The position numbers and the translations under genes are program-made. From assembly GCA_022661535.1 (NCBI GenBank), contig JAKULF010000008.1, forward strand, positions 124,001 to 188,000: a DNA stretch of 64,000 nucleotides, written 5' to 3'. A model generated the notes under the pieces. That model was not told where the DNA came from, made no database searches, and saw nothing but the letters and a program-made list of their open reading frames with translations. Source of the stretch: Eutypa lata. Taxonomy: Eukaryota; Ascomycota; Sordariomycetes; Xylariales; Diatrypaceae. Shown piece after piece: positions 57,222-64,000 of the stretch. Each line of letters starts with the position of its first letter. Positions within the stretch are counted from its first letter, which is position 1.

Positions 57222-58827
57222 TTAATTATTACACGATGATAGAACGTCACCAATGACGTGCCGTCCCAGCTCGTCATGCATGAAATCCACCCACATGATG
57301 TCCTTCAGCACTTTTCTGATCTCGATCCAACTTCTTATGTTCAAGGACACAAGCACCTCTCCTAGCCAACCTCTCGAGAAATCAAGCCCGGACTGGGGTG
57401 AGATGAGGGTGTTCCACAAGAGTAACAGCCAAAGTGTAATGGATGAAGGCATCTCTGCTGAACTCCTTTTCAGTTCCAAGAGTGCGTTTCTGTAACTTTC
57501 GATGAGACTGGCGTATGGTTGCTTCACCTCCTTCGACGACAAGAATATCGTAACTCCGAAAGCCAGCATACCAACACGGAGAGCTTCGCTGAGGGGTTCG
57601 GTCGGGTACGACAGATTGAGAAGCTTGTAGAAAGTGGATATCAGAGCCTCATTGAATAGGCTGGTTGAGATTTTCCGAGATGTCTCATATGCGAGGTTAG
57701 TAATGCGGCAGAACTCTCGTAGATCATCCCAGACTTTGACCAGCTTTTCGTCCATCGTCTTGATGACCGTGGAGATCTCGTCGGTATTGTTCCCGATTCG
57801 TGAACCTGGGATCACTCCGAGCGTAGACGTGTAACTGTTCCACGATATCTGTCGTCGAAACAAGATAGGCCTGTTCCCAAAGTGAAGGGCCACGGCTAGG
57901 TCGGTCCTGCTTCCAGGTCAATACTCCTGATGAGCGTGCGCCGATGTAATAATAGGATGCAACACACCTGCACACCTTCATAGGTAGCCTACTGTAGCTT
58001 TTGTTCAATTCCTGTAAGCCACCTCGCAACTCAACAATCTTTGATAGGCCCATCATATGGTTCACGGCCGTAACATAGTCCCCGGTGAACACAGCTACCG
58101 TGGCCAAATTGGTGATAGCCGTGATTGTTGGGTCCGCGATAGCGAGATCACTGTCAGGAAGGGATAGTCTATCTTGCAGAAACTTCAATGTCTTGGCAAA
58201 ATGGAGAAGTGCCAGCGAACTTGGTTCCCTTCCTGATAATTGATCAGTGTGGCTTAGACTCGCAAAAAGCATTGAATGAAAGTAAACAATGTCTGTCGTC
58301 AGGTGTTCGAACCAAGTGCTGATAGTTGGCTCGATTTGTACGCAAACCTCGAAAGGGTACGACGCCTCTCTCGCCCATGAAGCCACTTAAGTCGTGTGTC
58401 CTATCAGAAGTGAAATTTACCTGCCAGGGCCAGGGGTATGCTTACGCTTGACAAGTTCTTGGAACATGTAGGGCTGCATGGTGTCCGGGAAGTGGATAAA
58501 GGAAAGATCAGACCCTACCCGGAGTGGAATAGAGGCTAGTTCATGTTCATGGTTGATATAGGGTGCCGGGTTTTTCGAGTTGGTAGTATTTCGGTTAATC
58601 CAGGAGGGGAATTGTTTTTGAGCTTTGTTTCGGTGCCTTCTGCGTAGAACATGACTCCTGACGAGCCTAAGATCATCCTTGTCTGAACTCTTAGAAGGTG
58701 TGGTGACGATAAACTGCAGATCTGTGAGATGTCAGTCTTGGCGCGTTATCTCTAGAATTATTAGGAAACGCTATGTAGGCCAACCTTCCACTTCCTTCGA
58801 CTTCGACTTCGACTTCGACTTCAGCAT
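57222..58827 (-). CDS. Fungal_trans_2-type regulator without zinc cluster
   Basis: Four exons, 58827-58785, 58721-58446, 58385-57968 and 57906-57222, give 473 aa. The N-terminus after a Lys-Ser repeat is DLQFIVTTPSKSSDKDDLRLVRSHVLRRRHR, the basic segment typical of fungal proteins of the Fungal_trans_2 (PF11951) type, which resemble transcription factors but often lack a Zn2Cys6 domain. I see no Cys cluster. The helical middle (YFHSMLFASLSHTDQL, TAITNLATVAVFTGDYVTAVNHMMGLSKIVELRGG) is the characteristic part and the C-terminus is complete. The tandem codons at 58796-58825 encode four Lys-Ser pairs. It sits directly downstream of the PKS and may regulate the cluster, but such genes are also common elsewhere. 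Confidence 0.85.
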
Positions 58828-59322
58828 CTTCGATCTAGCCAGATTTCAATACAGTGTTATGTACAGTCAACTCCACGGTACTTGTCACATATAAACTTTA
58901 CCTCATAACTTGGAGGCAGAAGCGTTGTCGTTGACCCAATCGTATAGCGCTTACAAACCATTAGGAAAAGGAATGAGAACCCTAGAACGAAAACCTTTCG
59001 TGGCAGGATTTCGTGAGATGGTGACGTGCCAGCATTGTCGTCTAATGCTGACCCACTTAATCAAGGGAGATTCTGTGGAGGAAGAGGCGCAGACAACCTT
59101 AACCACCTTAGTCATTCTAGGTCAGGGGAGAGGGGGGTCTATTTGATTCGTCAACTATATGATGCCAAGACATCGTGATTTTCCATTCTAGGTATAGCTC
59201 AAGTTCTATATGGGATAGCGATACGTGTGCGAAGGATGCTGTCATATCGAACTGGCTCTGTACTGGGCTCGTGTTTATGGATGATTGCGGGAATCTCGAG
59301 TATAAGTAGAAGTGATGTTTTA
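58828..59322. other. Intergenic, no gene seen
   Basis: Spacer between the regulator start and the left end of the TA-flanked transposon, presumably holding the regulator promoter. The small frame at 58910-59146 has no recognisable motif. Confidence 0.5.
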
Positions 59323-59372
59323 AGTCAAACACCCCCTTAACGCACACCCCCCTCAATGCCCACTTAACCCCA
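59323..59372 (+). repeat. Left terminal inverted repeat
   Basis: A C-rich arm of about 50 bp with two tandem-like CGCACACCCCC/GCCCAC blocks. It pairs imperfectly with 60385-60434. Confidence 0.8.
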
Positions 59373-60384
59373 CATAATTAAAATTTTAATAAAACGCTAA
59401 CAAAAATTCGGAAAAATAAACGGTTTTCGGATTTAGATTTGTTACATAATAAAGTATAACGAAATGACTTCGGTATTTATAAATATAAAATTTTAAATTT
59501 TATATTAATTAAATTTATAAAATTAACGTTTTATTTTATTTAAATTATATAAAATTTAAATTACGTAATATAAATTACTTTTTATTTATATTATATAAAA
59601 TAAAAATTTATATATTTAAAAAAAAATATTATTAACGTATATCTTTTATTATAAAATAAATATAAATAAATATAAACTTAATATAAAAAAAATATATATT
59701 TTTTAATATATTATTATATTATATTAAATAATATAAAGTTTATATTATATTTTAAATTATTTTATTTTAACAAAATTATTTATATAAAAAGATTTATATT
59801 TATAATATATTATTTAAATATTTAATATTTTACGTATTTTATAAATTTTAATATTATTTTAACGCTTTTTATATATATTTATATATAAGAAATATATTAT
59901 AATATTATAAATTTTAATATATAATTTATTTAATTAAATATATAAAAAAAAAATATAAAAATACGATAATATTTTATATGGAAAAAACGTTAAGACAAAT
60001 TATAAAATAAAATAAAACGTAATATATTAAATATAAAATCGAAAAAAAATATATTACGTAATATCTTTTTGTATATAATATATTTAAAGAATTATATTTA
60101 TAAAATATTAAATTATATTTAAATAAAATATATATTTAAAAAATTATATAAGGTTTTATAAAATTTAAATTTTTTAATAAATTTATTAATAATTTATATA
60201 ATAAATTATTAATATAATTTTTTTAAACTTTAAGCATTATTTTATAAAGTTTATATAATAAAATAAAATAATTTTAAATTATAATCCTTTTAAGTATATA
60301 ATAAATTATTTTATAAAAAATTTTCTTTCTTTATAAATATTTTGGTTAATTAAATATAAATTGTTAAAATATAGGATTTTGTAT

Positions 60385-60434
60385 GGGAAATGGGTGGGCG
60401 TTGAGGGGGGTGTGCGTTGAGGGGGTGGTTGACT
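60385..60434 (-). repeat. Right terminal inverted repeat
   Basis: The G-rich arm complementary to 59323-59372. Mismatches are mainly C/T differences, consistent with mutation of one arm. Confidence 0.8.
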
Positions 60435-60535
60435 TATTCATTTTTTGAGACATAAACATATTCCTAATCCCACAACCCAGCATCACACCCTATCAGCAGA
60501 TCGATCTTCCCCTTATATTGTTATTATAGTTCAAG

Positions 60536-61624
60536 ATGGCCACCTCTAGAGACCTTCCCCCTATCACGAACTTCGGTTCTTTGTTCATCAAGAACCAATT
60601 CTGTACGAAGATACCTCTTCCTCCCAAAGAACCAATTCTCGTTGGTAAGGTTGCCATCATTACCGGCTCCAACAGTGGCCTTGGGTTGGAGAGCGCCAAA
60701 CAATTCCTACAGGCGGGCCTGTCACACCTCGTGATGGCAGTTCGCTCCCTTGAACGCGGCAAAGAAGCTGCATCGAAGCTACGCCTTATCAATCCCAAGG
60801 CTACTATCGACGTGTGGGCTCTCGATATGGAGTCCTATCCTTCGGTCCACGCTTTTTCTCAACGATGCCAGAGCGAACTCTCAAAGATCGATATTGTAAT
60901 CCTCAACGCCGGACTCACCTCTATCAAGTTCGAGACGACAGCTTCCACCGGGCACGAGAAGACAATCCAAGTCAACTACCTAAGCACAATGCTCCTCGCC
61001 CTCCTTCTAGTACCTATTCTCAAGGCGAAGCATGCCCCAGGCGTGCCGGCCCGCCTCACTATTGTGAACTCTATAATGTCGAGTCTCGCCAAGTTCCCAC
61101 ATCGCACTCAACGGCCTCTCTTGTCGTCATATGATGATACCACTATCATCCCCTACGATCCTACCGAGAGCTACAGCGTGTCCAAGCTTCTCGGGCAGAT
61201 ATTCTTAGTTAAGCTTCTCGACTACGTGAAAGCCGAGGACATCATCATCAACATGGTTGAGCCGGGTTATACTAAGGGCACCGGATTGGACAGAAGTGTC
61301 ACTGGAGCGCTTCGTATTCCTGCTGCCATTTTCAAGGGACTTGCGGGTAGGCCAGTGCCTCAAGGGGCTGCCACCTACTATGATGCGACAGTGGTCCATG
61401 GAAAGGAATCACATGGATGCTTCCTACTGAATTGTGGCATCGGGCCGTAAGTAAATGTCTCCTCATATTCTCGCACAGATGCTTACAATGTACTCTAATT
61501 CAGACTGGCGGGTTTTATGTACGACTCCGAGGCAGACGCTGTTTCTCAGCAGCTTTGGCGGGAAACATTGGAGGAGTTCGATTTCGTCAAACCACAGGAG
61601 ATCTTAGAGTCTCTAAGTAAATAG
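60536..61624 (+). CDS. Short-chain dehydrogenase/reductase
   Basis: Two exons, 60536-61446 and 61504-61624, give 343 aa; the 57-bp intron has a GTAAGT donor, CTAAT branch and CAG acceptor. The cofactor motif VAIITGSNSGLG lies near residues 39-50, followed by MAVRSLERG (NADP-type Arg after the second strand), ALDMESY, ILNAG near 125 and the catalytic YSVSK near 215. A Ser lies in VNSIMSS. It is complete and resembles the retinol-dehydrogenase-like SDRs common in fungal secondary metabolism. It would reduce a ketone or oxidise an alcohol with NADP(H). It starts about 100 bp from the transposon. A role in tailoring the polyketide is possible, but the transposon and the distance make this unsure. 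Confidence 0.9.
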
Positions 61625-62029
61625 CTTACGGGTGCGCTATGGTAGACGGTAGAGAGCTTATATTTCAGATTTTCATCGAAATCATTCTCATTGTTAATCC
61701 ACCCTAAGGCTGTGGGTTTGGAATGGGGGCTCTTGTAGCGTCGAGTTATAAATATGACAGTTTTGCTCTCTTTATATAAATTCTACCCTGTTCACGCAAC
61801 GATTTTAACTATCGCCGGATAGGACTTTTTTCTACACAAATACACAAATGCAGTTCTACATAGGACATACCTGTTGAATCTGACATTGAGTATGTTTCCT
61901 TCAGCACGGAACTCTTCGTATTTTGTTAAGCAATATTTGTTAAGGTTACCAGTTAATTTCTCAAGAACGTGATAATAACAAATGGGAACTTTCGTTAAAT
62001 AATGAAAACACACATCCTTTCCTTTCACG
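61625..62029. other. Convergent spacer, no gene seen
   Basis: This is 405 bp between the tail-to-tail SDR and tautomerase-like genes. The minus-strand frame at 61792-62028 has no recognisable motif. Confidence 0.5.
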
Positions 62030-62566
62030 TCACTGCAACAATCTTTTCAAGTCCTCCCTTTCCGCCAACTCCCTCAACAAATCCACAAAATCCTGGTTTC
62101 CCTTCCTCTCAGCCATCTCCTCAAAAAAGGGCATCTGCCTCTTGAACCACTCGCCCTCCTTGCCCGCCTCGGGGATGGCCATACCCCCTTCCCGAATTGC
62201 AATCATGGGGTGAAAGCTCATCTTCAGGAGACGCTTGGTCTCGTCATCGGCGGGTTCCGGCCCACCCGGTACCCTAAGCACGTCGTACCAGGCGCTCTCG
62301 ATCTTGGCCCCGAGGTCGTCGAAGTCCGCCCGCGAGCGCGCCGCCGACGTCCGCACATGGCCCTTGATGTGGTTCGAGTTCGCCAGCCGCGCCTTGCCCG
62401 CCATGAAGTACGTCCCGTCGCTGGCGTCGTGGGATATGAACTGCACGTGCACGAAAAACGACGGGGTTGTGAAGGCGGCGCAGTGCAGGTTCGTGATCGA
62501 GGTCGCGAGTGCTTGTCGCTGTGAGGGGGTGAGGGGGTGCGAGTGGTAGACCTCGTATGAAGGCAT
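62030..62566 (-). CDS. Tautomerase-like protein (cis-CaaD/oxalocrotonate tautomerase family)
   Basis: A single-exon frame encodes 178 aa. The protein starts MPSYEVYHSHPLTPSQRQALATSI; Pro2, exposed after removal of Met, is the catalytic N-terminal proline of the tautomerase superfamily. The strand FFVHVQFI near residue 40 and a following Gly/Lys/Arg-containing loop fit one beta-alpha-beta unit; a second, more divergent half follows with HVRTSAARSRADFDDLGAKIESAWYDVL. The C-terminal ~60 residues are charged and helical. Fungal members are often annotated as putative oxalocrotonate tautomerases and their substrates are unknown. It is convergent with the SDR gene, which may hint at a shared pathway. 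There is no signal peptide. Confidence 0.85.
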   Translation of the reverse strand: MPSYEVYHSHPLTPSQRQALATSITNLHCAAFTTPSFFVHVQFISHDASDGTYFMAGKARLANSNHIKGHVRTSAARSRADFDDLGAKIESAWYDVLRVPGGPEPADDETKRLLKMSFHPMIAIREGGMAIPEAGKEGEWFKRQMPFFEEMAERKGNQDFVDLLRELAEREDLKRLLQ

Positions 62567-63604
62567 TTTGGAGGGGCTTCTTAAGCAGTGTGGTAGTTGG
62601 ATATATTATCACCTGATCTACTTGGATTAACACGATGTTTTATTCGCTGAGTAGTTTGGAACATAAACACGATAGAATATATTCTTGGGATATTTTAGAC
62701 CCCTATACATATATATCCAAGTTACTTAAGTAGTTAGGCATACCTAGAGGAGATGAATAAGCACCCATGATGTCATTGGATATCGCATTATGCCTCGGTT
62801 AAAAAATCTCCATCTTAATTAGTAGGCAAATGAGCTCCATAGATATCCCCGAATACTGTATAGCAGAGCATTATTGAATAGTTACTAGGTTTCAGTAATT
62901 TTATGTTGCACCTAGTTTAGGGTTTCCGCTATTTCGACGAACCTGACGAAGGGCATGCTTGACATTTGATTTACCATCTATGCGGAGATTAAGAAAAATG
63001 ATATCAGAGCTGCATCTGTACTCGCAAAGCCCCTGTATCAATGTTCAACTACCCCTGGATCTGGCCCTTTCAGCCTCCGCCACATCTCCCTTTTTGGCTA
63101 TGTCGATGCAATAACATCTTGCTTCAAAGTCCTCCTCGACCCTAGCACAATGTATCAGATACATGCATATATGATTTTGTTGTTGGGTTGTTTTGTTATA
63201 TCGTTCTGATCAAGGAAAGTAGCTGATCAGTAGCCGTCTGATTTGAGCCCGATTTGACCTGTACAGATGGTGGTGTTAATCCTTGAAGGTATCCTTTTCG
63301 TGTTCCCGATGTAAACATCTTTTTATTGGCCCCCAAATTCCGTTGGAAGCCACAGTAGCAATTGCCACCACCTCCTCCGTTTTCGGGAATAGATATGCAA
63401 TACGCATGTATATCTCATAGGTATGTTGAGAGCGGATTTTCTCTATCTCCGACGGGCTGAAGCTGAAATTGAATACTAGAGCCTAGCAAAATCAATTCGC
63501 CCTGTCGATGTTTGTTGATTTGAACACAAGCTTATTCTTCATAGGCATCCGCCTAACCATTGCAAAACTAAGAAAATAAAGGTCTTTTATTTGTGTCTAA
63601 AGAC
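62567..63604. other. Intergenic, no gene seen
   Basis: About 1 kb between divergent genes, presumably with both promoters. I see no coding frame, repeat or RNA gene. Confidence 0.5.
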
Positions 63605-64000
63605 ATGTCCGCGGACGCCTCCCGTGAGGTAGTACCGCGCCTCGTCGCGGAGGAGGGAGAAGAAGGCAGTATACAAGCGCAGTCTATTTTCAGCGTCGAC
63701 ACGCCAGAAGAGCTGGTTCAATTCCGGACGTCAGAAGTCGAACGACTACGTGAAGATGTTAACACACCGGTGACCCAGCTTGTCACGGCACTCCTCCAAT
63801 TAGGGGTCTCTCTGGCGGATTATCCTGATCTAGGCGATCCCGAGCCACCGTTTCGCGAAGCTAAAGAGTTTATTGATAATGATGCAGGATTGCCGTACTC
63901 ACTCGAGCGGCAGGTCCTCGTCCGGACGTGGGGTAGAGTGCTACAAAGAAAGAAGGAGTTCGATGCCGCCGATACACTGTTTACAGCCGCTTTAGACGAA
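63605..64000 (+). CDS. Unrecognised gene, 5' part only (runs off window)
   Basis: An open frame of 132 codons runs from an ATG at 63605 to the last base of the window without a stop. The product is acidic (REVVPRLVAEEGEEGS, TPEELVQFRTSEVERLREDV), then amphipathic helices (VTQLVTALLQLGVSLADY; LVRTWGRVLQRKKEFDAAD). I do not recognise the family. There is no signal peptide or membrane segment. GC content and absence of stops support a real gene; the start is provisional. Confidence 0.6.
   Translation, partial: MSADASREVVPRLVAEEGEEGSIQAQSIFSVDTPEELVQFRTSEVERLREDVNTPVTQLVTALLQLGVSLADYPDLGDPEPPFREAKEFIDNDAGLPYSLERQVLVRTWGRVLQRKKEFDAADTLFTAALDE

Larger units (their letters stand above)
59323..60434. 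mobile_element. TA-flanked DNA transposon with RIP-mutated interior (Tc1/mariner-pogo-like)
   Basis: The ends are imperfect inverted repeats of about 50 bp starting AGTCAAACACCCCC on the left and reading AGTCAACCACCCCC on the opposite strand at the right. TA precedes the left end (59321-59322) and follows the right end (60435-60436), the duplication made by Tc1/mariner-superfamily elements. The opening AGTCAA recalls the ends of Fot1/Pot2-like pogo elements of fungi, from memory. The interior from about 59385 to 60370 is almost pure A+T without CA/TG, i.e. RIP-mutated, with no surviving transposase frame. At 1112 bp it is shorter than a typical complete element, so it is probably internally deleted. 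It separates the PKS core from the SDR gene. Confidence 0.85.

Overview
The window looks like nuclear DNA of a filamentous ascomycete, most likely a Sordariomycete. Genes carry short spliceosomal introns of roughly 45 to 90 bp with GTRNGT donors and CTAAC/CTGAC branch sites. The families are typical of moulds: a highly reducing polyketide synthase, SAT4/Pth11-type membrane protein, FSH1 hydrolase, DUF7580 protein, C2H2 protein ending in the HxxLALFxLPR signature, and F-box protein. Two blocks are nearly pure A+T and almost lack CA and TG dinucleotides, as expected from repeat-induced point mutation (RIP). Gene models were built by hand from frames and splice signals; every spliced model reported keeps an open frame with a total length divisible by three.

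Left part (1-17 kb): an unrecognised protein, an unrecognised seven-exon gene, a C2H2 protein, a DUF7580 protein and an F-box protein, then a gene-poor stretch with a decayed aldo-keto reductase and a 150-bp solo-LTR-like element, a PI-specific phospholipase C and a small four-exon lectin-like gene. Middle (18-31 kb): an FAD oxidoreductase resembling tricarballylate dehydrogenase, the second solo-LTR-like copy, an Artemis/SNM1-type nuclease, a TcmP-like methyltransferase, a COMT-type O-methyltransferase and a broken multicopper oxidase. A RIP-mutated LTR retrotransposon of about 5.7 kb (31.8-37.5 kb) follows.

Right part (38-62 kb): a biosynthetic gene cluster. It has a SAT4-type membrane protein, a BAHD-like acyltransferase (trichothecene 3-O-acetyltransferase family), a SnoaL-like protein, an FSH1 serine hydrolase of the LovG type, an eleven-exon highly reducing PKS (KS-AT-DH-CMeT-ER-KR-ACP, 2609 aa, no thioesterase) and a Fungal_trans_2-type regulator. 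By analogy with LovB/LovG, the PKS would build the chain, the FSH1 hydrolase release it, and the acyltransferase and perhaps the SnoaL-like protein tailor it. A TA-flanked DNA transposon with C-rich inverted repeats and a RIP-mutated interior separates this core from an SDR and a tautomerase-like gene that may or may not belong to it. The window ends inside an unrecognised gene.

Most notable points: departures from consensus in the PKS ER cofactor loop and KR catalytic Asn position; two inverted solo-LTR-like copies each with a perfect 5-bp target duplication; the two RIP-mutated elements; and two decayed oxidoreductase genes. I found no tRNA, rRNA or CRISPR array.
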